Shown piece by piece: positions 1 through 8,255 of a stretch of DNA of 64,000 nt. The notes below the pieces were generated by a model that ran no database searches, was not told where the DNA came from, and was given only the letters and a program-made list of their open reading frames with translations. Source of the stretch: an uncultured Eubacteriales bacterium (GTDB taxonomy: Bacteria > Bacillota > Clostridia > Lachnospirales > Lachnospiraceae); NCBI GenBank assembly GCA_900545175.1, contig UQYF01000001.1:124001-188000 (forward strand), read 5' to 3'. The first letter of the stretch is position 1. Every line of letters starts with the position of its first letter. The position numbers were made by a program, and so were the translations under genes.

Positions 1-522
1 GACAATCCGATTACTATTATAAATGATGCGATAGTGAATGCCAATACGCGTCTGCTTGAAAAAGCGGAAGAGTCGGAGGATTACACAGGGATGGGAACCA
101 CACTGGTCGTATGTACGATTATCGGGGAATCGATGTATGTTGCCAATGTAGGTGACAGCAGATTGTATCTGTATGATGAGAAGCTTTCGCAGATAACAAG
201 AGATCATTCTCTTGTTGAGGAGATGGTAGCACTTGGGAAGCTCAATCGCGATGAAGCGCGCAAGCACAAGAGAAAGAATGTGATTACACGAGCCATAGGC
301 GGCGGTAAGGAGGTTATGGCAGACTTCTTTGAGGCAGAATTGACAGCCGGCAACAGGATTGTCATGTGTTCTGACGGATTAAGCAATATGGTGGATGACG
401 GGGAAATCGAACAGGTTTTGTCATCAGATTTATCTATTGAAGACAAGACAAGAAAGCTTATAGATAGGGCGAATGAGAACGGCGGCATGGATAATATAGC
501 AGTTGTCATTGTGGAGCTCTAG
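1..522 (+). CDS. prpC: PP2C-type Ser/Thr protein phosphatase (5' end cut by window)
   Basis: This gene is open from base 1, so its N-terminus lies outside the window; 173 C-terminal residues are visible. They carry the later PP2C motifs: GMGTT, the metal-binding region VGDSRLYL, ITRDHS, ITRAIGG, CSDGLSN and the closing DNIAVVIV with its metal-binding Asp. The family is a cytosolic Mn/Mg-dependent phosphatase that reverses the action of the PASTA kinase. The stop is 11 bases before the kinase start, which has an AGGAGGG ribosome site, so the two are almost certainly co-transcribed as in other Firmicutes (prpC-prkC). The internal GTG at 34 is not the real start because the frame and the homology continue upstream. 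Confidence 0.93.
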   Translation, partial: DNPITIINDAIVNANTRLLEKAEESEDYTGMGTTLVVCTIIGESMYVANVGDSRLYLYDEKLSQITRDHSLVEEMVALGKLNRDEARKHKRKNVITRAIGGGKEVMADFFEAELTAGNRIVMCSDGLSNMVDDGEIEQVLSSDLSIEDKTRKLIDRANENGGMDNIAVVIVEL

Positions 523-533
523 TAGGAGGGAAT

Positions 534-2690
534 ATGTTAAAGCCAGGAATGTTTATTGCAGACAGATATGAAGTTCTCGGAAAAATAGGTTCCGGTGGAA
601 TGTCAGATGTCTATAAAGCAAAGGATCATAAGTTGAACAGAAATGTTGCGATAAAGGTTTTGAAGCCGGAGTTCAGTGAAGACAGATCCTTTGTGACAAA
701 ATTCCGCGTGGAGGCGCAGTCAGCAGCAGGACTTATACACGCAAATATAGTAAATGTGTACGATGTCGGTGACGAGGACGGAGTATATTACATTGTAATG
801 GAGCTTGTTGAGGGAATTACACTCAAGAAGTATATAGAGAAAAAAGGCAGACTCGGAGTAAGAGAGGCTGTAAGCATTGCAATTCAGGTGGCACAGGGCA
901 TTGAGGCGGCACACAATCATCACATTGTACACCGCGATATCAAGCCCCAGAATATTATCATATCAAAAGAAGGCAAAGTAAAGGTCACTGATTTTGGTAT
1001 TGCGCGTGCTGCTTCTTCTAACACAATTAATTCCAATGCGATGGGTTCGGTTCATTATATATCGCCGGAGCAGGCAAGAGGCGGATACAGCGATGAGAAG
1101 AGTGATATCTATTCATTTGGTATTATGCTCTATGAGATGCTTACGGGAAGAGTGCCATTTGAAGGAGATACCACTGTATCTGTCGCACTTCAGCATATTC
1201 AGGATGACATTGTCTCACCGGCACAGCTTGTTCCGGGGATACCTGTCAGCGTTGAGAAGATAGTGCTTAAGTGTACGCAAAAGAGAACGGAGAGACGTTA
1301 TCAGAATATGTCTGATCTTATAGCCGACTTAAAGCATTCACTTGTGGCGCCGGATGAAGATTTTGTTGTCACAAGACCGGTAGCAAGTAACGGTCCGACT
1401 AAGATGATAACCGAGGATGAGCTTGACAGGATTCATCAGATGTCTTCAATCAAATCGACTAATATGACAAGCAAAAGAAGAGATGATGATTACGATGATT
1501 ACTCCGAAGACAATGATGACAGTGATGAAGATATAAGCGATAATCGTGACCTAGATGACGATTATGAGGATTACGATAAGAATGAAAAGGGAGAAAATTC
1601 CACGGTTGATAAGGTTATAACGGCACTTGGAATTTCTGTGGCTGTTATAATTGTCATAATCACAATCTTCATTATTTTTAAGATGGTTTCGGTTCTTTCG
1701 GGAAGCGGAAATCAGGGAAATACTAACCAGACGACGACACAGTCGACACAGGATGGCGATGGCAGAGTTGAAGTACCTCTTGTGACAGGATACACATATG
1801 AGAAAGCGCAGACAATGCTTAACAGTGTAAATCTCGGAGTTAAGCTCACTTATGACAATTCCTCATACGATACCGGCATGGTAATAGAGCAGAATGTTAC
1901 AGCCGGAAGTTTAGTAAAGGAGCATACTACGATTGTTCTCACAGTCAGCAGTGGTCCGGAATCATTTTCAATGATTAATGTGGATGGTCTGACGGAGGAT
2001 TATGCAACGCAGGCGCTCACCGAACTTGGGCTTAAGGTTAAGACAGAGTATATTGAGAGCTCAGAAGTCGAGCAGTTTCATGTTGTAAGTTCTACACCGA
2101 AGCATCTTGCAAAAGTTAAGCAGGGCGATGAAGTAACACTCTATATCAGCATGGGTGACGGAAAAGTGTATACAGAAGTTCCGAAATTAATTGGTATGAC
2201 GGAGGACGAGGCGAGAACAGCAATCGCTTCTAAGGGCTTTGAGGTAGGTACAGTTCAGCATGAAGGCAGCCAGACTGTTGAAGCCGGACGTGTAATTGCG
2301 CAGAGCGGCCCTACTGCCGGTGAGAAGGCAGCGGAAGGCTCCACAATCAATTTTGTTGTGAGCTCAGGATCGGATTCGTCAGTCAAGTATGTATATTTGT
2401 CTAAGACGGTTCTTGCGGAGGATTTGACTTCGGGTGATAATAAAGTGCCTGAGGATGCCACATTCATAAGATTGAATTTCGTGCTTGCACAGGATGGAAA
2501 TGAGAGAAATATAGCTTCACAGGAGTACACTTCATATTCTGGAATGACAGAAAAGTCAATTCAGGTAAGAGAAACACTTTCCGATTTTAATAAGGGAAAT
2601 GCAGAATTGAGAGTATTTGCTTATTATGTTTCACCATCATCGGAGCAGACAGTGCAGTTGTGTACCTTACAGGTAACATTGACGGAGTAA
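534..2690 (+). CDS. prkC: PASTA-domain Ser/Thr protein kinase
   Basis: A 718-residue membrane kinase. The N-terminal catalytic domain (about residues 10-265) shows the Gly-rich loop GSGGMSDVY, the AIKVLK lysine near 42, HRDIKPQN near 133, DFGIARA and SPEQARGG. An Asp/Glu-rich juxtamembrane stretch follows (about 310-350), then one membrane helix (about 360-385) and three extracellular PASTA repeats (about 408-475, 476-540, 545-615). A further C-terminal stretch of about 100 residues resembles neither. The PASTA modules are known to bind muropeptides or lipid II, so the protein probably senses wall state and phosphorylates division and wall proteins. It sits between prpC and rsgA, the usual order. 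Length and architecture are normal for PrkC/Stk1. Confidence 0.96.
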   Translation: MLKPGMFIADRYEVLGKIGSGGMSDVYKAKDHKLNRNVAIKVLKPEFSEDRSFVTKFRVEAQSAAGLIHANIVNVYDVGDEDGVYYIVMELVEGITLKKYIEKKGRLGVREAVSIAIQVAQGIEAAHNHHIVHRDIKPQNIIISKEGKVKVTDFGIARAASSNTINSNAMGSVHYISPEQARGGYSDEKSDIYSFGIMLYEMLTGRVPFEGDTTVSVALQHIQDDIVSPAQLVPGIPVSVEKIVLKCTQKRTERRYQNMSDLIADLKHSLVAPDEDFVVTRPVASNGPTKMITEDELDRIHQMSSIKSTNMTSKRRDDDYDDYSEDNDDSDEDISDNRDLDDDYEDYDKNEKGENSTVDKVITALGISVAVIIVIITIFIIFKMVSVLSGSGNQGNTNQTTTQSTQDGDGRVEVPLVTGYTYEKAQTMLNSVNLGVKLTYDNSSYDTGMVIEQNVTAGSLVKEHTTIVLTVSSGPESFSMINVDGLTEDYATQALTELGLKVKTEYIESSEVEQFHVVSSTPKHLAKVKQGDEVTLYISMGDGKVYTEVPKLIGMTEDEARTAIASKGFEVGTVQHEGSQTVEAGRVIAQSGPTAGEKAAEGSTINFVVSSGSDSSVKYVYLSKTVLAEDLTSGDNKVPEDATFIRLNFVLAQDGNERNIASQEYTSYSGMTEKSIQVRETLSDFNKGNAELRVFAYYVSPSSEQTVQLCTLQVTLTE

Positions 2691-2702
2691 CGGAAAATTA
2701 TT

Positions 2703-3581
2703 ATGAAGGGTAAGATAATCAAAGGAATTGCCGGTTTTTATTATGTTCATGTTGCCGGCATAGGGACTTATGAATGCAAGGCAAAGGGTGGTTTCAGAAA
2801 TCAGAATATTAAACCTCTTGTCGGCGATAATGTTGAGATAGATATAGTGGATGAAGAAAAGCTTCTTGGAAATATAGTAGGAATACTTCCAAGAAGCAGC
2901 CAAATGATAAGACCGGCAGTTGCCAATGTAGACCAGGCATTGCTTGTATTTGCAATTTCATCGCCGGCACCTAACTTAAGACTGCTTGACAGTTTCCTTG
3001 TGATGATGGAAGGCTATGAGCTGCCGACAATAATATGCTTTAATAAGATTGATGAGGCGCAACAGCCGGAGCTTCCGAGACTTGCTGATATTTATAGAAA
3101 AAGTGGATGCAGGGTGATTTTCACAAGCATAGTTACCGGAGAGGGAATTAGGGAACTGAAAGAAATGCTTATAGGGCATACGACTGCACTTGCAGGACCA
3201 TCCGGGGTAGGTAAATCATCAATACTTAATGCACTTGTCGAAAATGTTCATATGGAGACGGGAAGTATCAGCGATAAGATAGGACGTGGAAAACACACAA
3301 CCAGACATTCTGAAGTCTTTGTTCTTGAAGATGACAGTTATATTCTTGACACTCCGGGGTTTACTTCACTGTCGGTCATGGTTGATGACAAAGAGAAGCT
3401 TCGTTTTTATATTCCCGAATTTGAAATGTATGAAGGAAGCTGTAGATTTGCAGGCTGTGTCCATGTGAATGAGCCGGATTGTGCAGTGAAAAAGGCGGTT
3501 GCGGAAGGCATGATAAATCAGCTTAGATATGACAGCTATGTTGACATGTATCATGAGCTAGAGAATACAAGAAAAAGATAA
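2703..3581 (+). CDS. rsgA: Ribosome small-subunit-dependent GTPase A
   Basis: A 292-residue circularly permuted GTPase. The G4-type motif CFNKID (about residues 112-117) precedes the P-loop GPSGVGKSS (about 165-173), with DTPGFTS (G3) afterwards. This order is diagnostic of RsgA/YloQ. An N-terminal OB-fold region and a C-terminal zinc site (Cys, Cys, His, Cys in CRFAGCVHVNEPDC, about 246-260) complete it. The family checks late 30S subunit maturation. It lies 12 bases after prkC and is likely in the same operon. Its terminator (3586-3625) reaches into the convergent rpe gene. Confidence 0.96.
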   Translation: MKGKIIKGIAGFYYVHVAGIGTYECKAKGGFRNQNIKPLVGDNVEIDIVDEEKLLGNIVGILPRSSQMIRPAVANVDQALLVFAISSPAPNLRLLDSFLVMMEGYELPTIICFNKIDEAQQPELPRLADIYRKSGCRVIFTSIVTGEGIRELKEMLIGHTTALAGPSGVGKSSILNALVENVHMETGSISDKIGRGKHTTRHSEVFVLEDDSYILDTPGFTSLSVMVDDKEKLRFYIPEFEMYEGSCRFAGCVHVNEPDCAVKKAVAEGMINQLRYDSYVDMYHELENTRKR

Positions 3582-3585
3582 AAAT

Positions 3586-3625
3586 AAAACTCATGGAGCA
3601 TTACATAAGCTCCATGAGTTTTTTT
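3586..3625. terminator. Bidirectional terminator between rsgA and rpe
   Basis: ACTCATGGAGC (3589-3599) and GCTCCATGAGT (3609-3619) form a perfect 11-bp stem with a 9-base loop. A T run follows on the plus strand and an A-rich run precedes it, so it can end transcription both ways. The right arm lies inside the last codons of rpe, so protein coding and terminator function overlap. Confidence 0.93.
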
Positions 3626-4257
3626 ACATTGTCGGAAGGACTGCCTTTAAATACGGTTGAACCGGCAACTATTATATTGGCTCCAGCATCACATATTCTG
3701 CCGATATTATCAAAGTTGACACCTCCATCGACTTCTATGTCAAAATTAAGACCGAGTTCGTCACGCAATTTAGCTGTCATTTCAAGCTTGTCTATTGAAC
3801 TTTCTATAAATTTCTGACCGCCAAATCCGGGATTTACACTCATTATAAGAACCATATCAACAAGAGGCATGAATTCTTTGATAGTATCAAGCGGTGTTGA
3901 AGGATTCAATGTGATTCCGGTTTTTATTCCAAGCTCCTTTATTTTTTTCAGGGTTGCTGCAACATCCTCGCAGGCTTCAATGTGGACAGTGATTATGTCT
4001 GCACCGAGTAAGACGAATTCCTCCACATATCTGATTGGTTCTTCTATCATAAGATGAACATCAAATATTCTTTTGGTGATAGGACGTATTGATTTTATTA
4101 TCGGCATTCCAAAGGAAATGCTTGGAACAAATATTCCATCCATCACGTCAATATGGATATATTCAGCTCCGGCAGCATCGATTGTCTTAATATCGCGTGC
4201 TAGGTTTCCGAAATCGGCAGATAGTATGGATGGGGATAAAATCTTCTTATATTTCAT
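3601..4257 (-). CDS. rpe: Ribulose-phosphate 3-epimerase
   Basis: A 218-residue TIM-barrel enzyme that interconverts ribulose 5-phosphate and xylulose 5-phosphate in the pentose phosphate pathway. Visible marks are SPSILSADF at the N-terminus, HIDVMDG, FDVHLMI, MSVNPGFGGQ and EVDGGVN with the phosphate-binding glycines, all at the expected spacing. The start has an AAGGAG site 7-8 bases upstream on the minus strand. It is the last gene of ychF-ansA-rpe (13 bases after ansA). In many Firmicutes rpe follows rsgA on the same strand; here it is adjacent but inverted. Confidence 0.96.
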   Translation of the reverse strand: MKYKKILSPSILSADFGNLARDIKTIDAAGAEYIHIDVMDGIFVPSISFGMPIIKSIRPITKRIFDVHLMIEEPIRYVEEFVLLGADIITVHIEACEDVAATLKKIKELGIKTGITLNPSTPLDTIKEFMPLVDMVLIMSVNPGFGGQKFIESSIDKLEMTAKLRDELGLNFDIEVDGGVNFDNIGRICDAGANIIVAGSTVFKGSPSDNVKKLMELM

Positions 4258-4270
4258 TGCAGATACTCCT

Positions 4271-5266
4271 TTATATATTTAGGTCATTCTGGACGGGTCT
4301 GTAAAAAAGCTCCCGCACTTCTTTAGGATTCTTAGTCTGTGCAAGAATCCACATAAGCTTTGCGACAATGGCTTCGGTTGTCATATCGTAGGCTTCCATA
4401 AGACGGTATTTCTTTTTTATAACCTGACCAACCATGTAGACGGACATGTCACTTCCTTCGTGCGGAACCTGCGTTGTCATGACAAGTGCTTTGCCGCAGG
4501 CAATCCAGTCGGCGACAGCGTCGATGAAGCTCTCATTGTCATAGCATGGAATTCCGCCTACACCGAAGCTCTCAATAACTAATCCATCATAATGTTCTTT
4601 AAGGAATGAGAATATATCAGGGTTCATTCCGGGAACAAGGCGCAGAACAAATACCTTAGGGTCGAGGCTTGTATAGAAATCAGGGCCGTTTTCGGATACC
4701 TTTTCTTCTATATAATATCTGACTCTTCTGTCACGCACTATGGCAATCTCAGGAAAGTCGATACTCTTAAATGCATTAAAGCTCTTAGTATGCGTTTTTC
4801 TTGCCCTTGTGCCAAGTATAACCTTATTGTCAAACAGGATATGGACACCGTGGGCGCGCTCATCACATGCAAATACTATTGCGTTTAGGAGATTACTTCT
4901 TGCATCGGAGTCTACAGATGCAAGAGGACGCTGTGAGCCTGTTATGACGATAGGCTTCATGCTGTTTTGAACCATATAGGAGAGGGCAGCGGCAGTATAT
5001 GCCATGGTATCCGTTCCATGCGTTATTACAAAGCCGTCATATGAACTGTAATGTTCTTTCAGACACTTGACTATGGCAATCCAATGCTGGTAACAGACAT
5101 TAGTGCTGTCAAGGTTAAACAGACCATATGTCGTTATAGAACATATCTCGTCCACCTCAGGAATATACTCAAGTATCTCGTCCGATGTGATAGAAGGGGT
5201 TAGTCCGTCTGAGGTTGGCGTTGAGGCTATAGTGCCGCCGGTTGTGATTAAAAAAATCCTTTTCAT
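4271..5266 (-). CDS. ansA: L-asparaginase, type I (cytosolic)
   Basis: A 331-residue asparaginase, hydrolysing L-asparagine to aspartate and ammonia. The first catalytic Thr is in TTGGTIAST near the N-terminus; the second motif HGTDTMAYTA and the serine/lysine region TGSQRP follow in order. There is no signal peptide, which fits the cytosolic type I form. An AGGAGA site precedes the ATG. It follows ychF by 25 bases and precedes rpe by 13, so a three-gene minus-strand operon is likely. Confidence 0.93.
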   Translation of the reverse strand: MKRIFLITTGGTIASTPTSDGLTPSITSDEILEYIPEVDEICSITTYGLFNLDSTNVCYQHWIAIVKCLKEHYSSYDGFVITHGTDTMAYTAAALSYMVQNSMKPIVITGSQRPLASVDSDARSNLLNAIVFACDERAHGVHILFDNKVILGTRARKTHTKSFNAFKSIDFPEIAIVRDRRVRYYIEEKVSENGPDFYTSLDPKVFVLRLVPGMNPDIFSFLKEHYDGLVIESFGVGGIPCYDNESFIDAVADWIACGKALVMTTQVPHEGSDMSVYMVGQVIKKKYRLMEAYDMTTEAIVAKLMWILAQTKNPKEVRELFYRPVQNDLNI

Positions 5267-5291
5267 ACCTATCTCCTAAATTCATTAAAGC

Positions 5292-6389
5292 TTATACGTT
5301 AAAGCGGAAGAGAACAACATCTCCGTCCTTTACAACATAGTCTTTTCCTTCAAGACCTACAAGACCTTTTTCTTTTGCAACTGTGTAAGAGCCGCAGTCA
5401 AGTAAATCCTGATAGTTTACAACCTCGGCTCTGATAAAGCCGCGCTCAAAATCACTGTGAATCTTTCCAGCTGCTTGAGGAGCCTTTGTGCCTTTTACGA
5501 TTGTCCATGCTCTTGTCTCTGTAGGACCTGCTGTGAGGTAGCTTATAAGACCGAGCAGAGAGTAGCTTGCTCTTATGAGCTTATCAAGACCTGACTCTGA
5601 TAAGCCGAGGTCTGCTAAAAATTCTTTCTTGTCCGCATCGTCAAGCTCAGAGATTTCTTCCTCAATCTTAGCACATACGACAAACACTTCACTTCCTTCC
5701 GAAGCAGCAAATTCGCGTACCTTGGCAACATATTCGTTAGAAGCGGCATCATCTGCAAGGTCATCCTCGGAAACATTTGCAGCATAGATTACAGGCTTGG
5801 CTGTGAGAAGTGTATAGGAAGCAATGAGTGCTTTCTCATCGTCATCGTCCGTCTCAAAGCTGCGTGCGGATTTTCCTTCCTCAAGGTGAGCCTTGAGTCT
5901 CTTTAAAAGGTCATTCTCCTTTGCAAGTGTTTTATCGTTCATTGCGGCACGTCCTACTTTGGCAATTCTTCTCTCAAGAATGTCAATATCGGAGAATATA
6001 AGCTCAAGATTAATTGTGTCTATATCTCTTATAGGGTCAACACTTCCGTCAACGTGAACAATATTGCTGTCCTCAAAGCATCTTACTACATGCACAATAG
6101 CGTCAACCTCACGTATATGTGACAGGAACTGGTTTCCAAGTCCTTCACCCTTAGAAGCACCCTTTACAAGACCGGCAATGTCAACGAATTCGATGGCAGC
6201 AGGTGTAATCTTTGCTGAATTGTAGAGAGCGGCAAGCTTATTTAGACGCTCATCCGGAACTGTAACGATACCTACATTAGGGTCGATTGTACAGAATGGG
6301 TAATTAGCGGATTCGGCACCTGCCTTTGTAAGTGAATTGAATAGTGTACTTTTGCCGACGTTCGGCAGACCAACAATACCTAATTTCAT
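5292..6389 (-). CDS. ychF: Redox-regulated ATPase/GTPase YchF (OLA1 family)
   Basis: A 365-residue Obg-family P-loop protein. GLPNVGKST (P-loop) is at residues 5-13, DIAGLVKGAS is the G3 region, and NVSEDDL replaces the usual NKxD, as in YchF proteins that prefer ATP. A coiled-coil insert and a C-terminal TGS-like domain ending KDGDVVLFRFNV match the family. Family members bind ribosomes and affect stress responses. A GAGGAA site precedes the ATG. It is the first gene of the minus-strand group. A TATAAT-like hexamer lies at 6492-6497 (minus strand), but no -35 is properly spaced from it. Confidence 0.95.
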   Translation of the reverse strand: MKLGIVGLPNVGKSTLFNSLTKAGAESANYPFCTIDPNVGIVTVPDERLNKLAALYNSAKITPAAIEFVDIAGLVKGASKGEGLGNQFLSHIREVDAIVHVVRCFEDSNIVHVDGSVDPIRDIDTINLELIFSDIDILERRIAKVGRAAMNDKTLAKENDLLKRLKAHLEEGKSARSFETDDDDEKALIASYTLLTAKPVIYAANVSEDDLADDAASNEYVAKVREFAASEGSEVFVVCAKIEEEISELDDADKKEFLADLGLSESGLDKLIRASYSLLGLISYLTAGPTETRAWTIVKGTKAPQAAGKIHSDFERGFIRAEVVNYQDLLDCGSYTVAKEKGLVGLEGKDYVVKDGDVVLFRFNV

Positions 6390-6540
6390 ATTGATTCCTC
6401 GTTTCTGTTAAACTTAATCATAATGTCAGCTTATGCCTTCATCATGTGATAATAACGCACAAAATGGGCACAGAAGCTTATTTTGCACTAAATTATAGTA
6501 GCATAACAGATTAAAAAAAGCAATGCGAACTCCGAAATAA

Positions 6541-6552
6541 ACAAGTACTTGT
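6541..6552. other. 12-bp perfect palindrome in the ychF/lgt divergent region
   Basis: ACAAGTACTTGT is a perfect palindrome between the divergent genes ychF and lgt. It could be a dimeric repressor site or chance; nothing else in the 239-base spacer decides it. Confidence 0.35.
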
Positions 6553-6628
6553 AATAATGGAGCAAAAGAAGTATTATTGATAGCAGGGTTAAAATAATCT
6601 GATATAAAATTTAGGATGGAGGACATTT

Positions 6629-7504
6629 ATGAATACGACAATACGTTTTCCGCATCTGGGACTGACCCTTAATCCGGGTAAATCCTTTACGGTGTTTGGA
6701 ATTGAGATTGCATATTACGGCGTGATAATTGCACTTGCAATGCTTATGGGTGCTCTAGTGGCATACCGTGAAGCGAAAAAAACAGGTCAGAAGGTTGATG
6801 ATTATGTCGATTTTACTCTCTATACGCTTATAGCAGCCATTATTGGAGCGAGAATATATTATGTAGTATTCGAGTGGGATTATTATAGCGCTCATCCGCT
6901 TGAGATATTGAATCTCAGAGCAGGCGGCTTGGCGATATATGGAGGTGTGCTTGCATCTGTACTCACACTTTTTATCTTTACTAAGGTTAAAAAGCTTAAG
7001 TTCTGGCTAATGGCTGATACAGCAGTGCAGGGACTTATCATTGGACAGATTATAGGCCGATGGGGTAATTTCTTTAACAGGGAAGCATTCGGAGGATATA
7101 CAGATGGACTTTTTGCAATGCAGCTTCCTGTATCTGAGGCAAAGGGAATTACACAGGAGCTTATAGAACATCTCGTCACAATAGACGGAGTAAGCTATGT
7201 TCAGGTACATCCGACATTTTTATATGAAGGAGTATGGAATCTGCTGCTGTTCATAGGCATATGTATCTACAAGCGACATAAGAAGTTTGATGGTGAGATA
7301 TTGGCAATATACCTTATGGGATACGGCATCGGACGCTTCTTTATAGAAGGATTGAGAACAGACCAACTTGTGATAAAGGCGCTCGGAGGAATAGCGGCTT
7401 CTCAGGTATTGTCGATAGTTCTCATATTGCTTGGTACAGCGTTTGTTATATATAACAGAGTAAGCTTAAAAAAGACTAAAGCAGAACACAATAGCGAAAT
7501 GTAA
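6629..7504 (+). CDS. lgt: Prolipoprotein diacylglyceryl transferase
   Basis: A 291-residue multi-pass membrane enzyme that moves diacylglycerol from phosphatidylglycerol to the lipobox cysteine of prolipoproteins. The Lgt signature GRWGNFFNREAFGG is near residue 142, and YYGV, GARIYYV and a C-terminal YGIGRFFIEGLR are also present. Seven hydrophobic segments can be counted. GGAGG is 6 bases before the ATG. It appears to be a single-gene unit, with the divergent ychF group before it and a strong terminator at 7526-7570 after it. The lipoprotein at 23430 would be a substrate. Confidence 0.96.
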   Translation: MNTTIRFPHLGLTLNPGKSFTVFGIEIAYYGVIIALAMLMGALVAYREAKKTGQKVDDYVDFTLYTLIAAIIGARIYYVVFEWDYYSAHPLEILNLRAGGLAIYGGVLASVLTLFIFTKVKKLKFWLMADTAVQGLIIGQIIGRWGNFFNREAFGGYTDGLFAMQLPVSEAKGITQELIEHLVTIDGVSYVQVHPTFLYEGVWNLLLFIGICIYKRHKKFDGEILAIYLMGYGIGRFFIEGLRTDQLVIKALGGIAASQVLSIVLILLGTAFVIYNRVSLKKTKAEHNSEM

Positions 7505-7525
7505 TACAAAAATTTACGGATATAG

Positions 7526-7570
7526 AGGCATTGTGGAATCGTTTTAATACGAATCCGCGATGCCTTTTTT
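7526..7570 (+). terminator. Terminator after lgt
   Basis: A 17-bp stem (7526-7542 with 7549-7565, one mismatch and two G-U pairs, 6-base loop) is followed by six T. It separates lgt from the mraZ promoter. Confidence 0.92.
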
Positions 7571-7676
7571 GCACCTTAATCTTTGTATATAAAAAATTTT
7601 CCAGATATTATTTTTCTCAATTAAAAGCATGAAAAAATAATTATCTGGTAATTTTATCCATTGGAATAGAAAATAC

Positions 7677-7705
7677 TTGATTTTAGTATTGTAAAGGTAT
7701 AAAAT
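7677..7705 (+). promoter_or_regulatory. Sigma-A-type promoter of the mraZ/dcw operon
   Basis: TTGATT (7677-7682), a 17-base spacer and TAAAAT (7700-7705). The start of transcription would be near 7712, immediately before the GTG repeats, leaving a leader of about 95 bases before mraZ. The only other sequence in 7571-7676 is AT-rich without recognisable genes. Confidence 0.7.
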
Positions 7706-7715
7706 ATCAGCATAA

Positions 7716-7749
7716 GTGGTGAAAAGTGAAAGATTGTGGCAGGAAGTGG
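7716..7749 (+). promoter_or_regulatory. Four MraZ-binding repeats (10-bp period)
   Basis: GTG occurs at 7716, 7726, 7736 and 7746, exactly 10 bases apart, in the context aaGTGg, aaGTGa, ttGTGg, aaGTGg. A looser copy is at 7757. MraZ proteins are known to bind tandem GTG/TGGG-type repeats of one helical turn in front of their own gene. Position and phase fit autoregulation of the whole operon by the gene that follows. Confidence 0.85.
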
Positions 7750-7806
7750 TGACAAGGTGCTGCTTTTGCCAAAGTGAAGCACAGAATAAAGGAGGTAGTG
7801 ATAATA

Positions 7807-8244
7807 ATGTTCATGGGTGAATACAGTCATTCCATAGATGCTAAGGGAAGACTGATTATGCCTGCTAAGTTCAGAGAACAGCTTGGAGACACATTTATTA
7901 TCACTAAGAGTCCGGATAAATGTCTATACATATACACAAGTGAGGATTGGAAACGCTTTGAGAATAAGCTTGCCACACTTCCGATAACCAACAAAGAGAC
8001 GAGACAGTTTGTAAGATTTTTCCTTGCAGGAGCTGCTGAGTGTGAAGTGGACAAGCAGGGGAGATTTCTTATTCCTTCAATACTTAGAAACTATGCAGAG
8101 CTTGACAAGGAAGCTATTCTTGCAGGCTCTGCAGGTAAGATTGAGATATGGAATAAGGAAAGATACTTATCAGACCAGAAGGAATATGAGAATAATATTG
8201 ATGAAATCGCAGCCAACATGGAAAAATTCGGTTTCAGCATTTAA
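7807..8244 (+). CDS. mraZ: Transcriptional regulator MraZ
   Basis: A 145-residue protein with two SpoVT/AbrB-like half-domains. The first begins MFMGEYSHSIDAKGR and the second contains CEVDKQGRFLIPS. It forms a ring-shaped DNA-binding oligomer in characterised bacteria. The ATG at 7807 is chosen because GGAGG (7791-7795) is 11 bases upstream and the family begins MF/MGEY; an upstream in-frame ATG at 7774 would add 11 residues with no homology. Four MraZ-type repeats lie just upstream. It is the first gene of the dcw cluster, 11 bases before rsmH. Confidence 0.95.
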   Translation: MFMGEYSHSIDAKGRLIMPAKFREQLGDTFIITKSPDKCLYIYTSEDWKRFENKLATLPITNKETRQFVRFFLAGAAECEVDKQGRFLIPSILRNYAELDKEAILAGSAGKIEIWNKERYLSDQKEYENNIDEIAANMEKFGFSI

Positions 8245-8255
8245 GGAGAACAGAT

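Noticed and set aside
6577..6608. TTGATA and TATAAA upstream of lgt as a promoter
   Set aside because: The spacer would be 20 bases and the transcript would start inside the lgt ribosome site.
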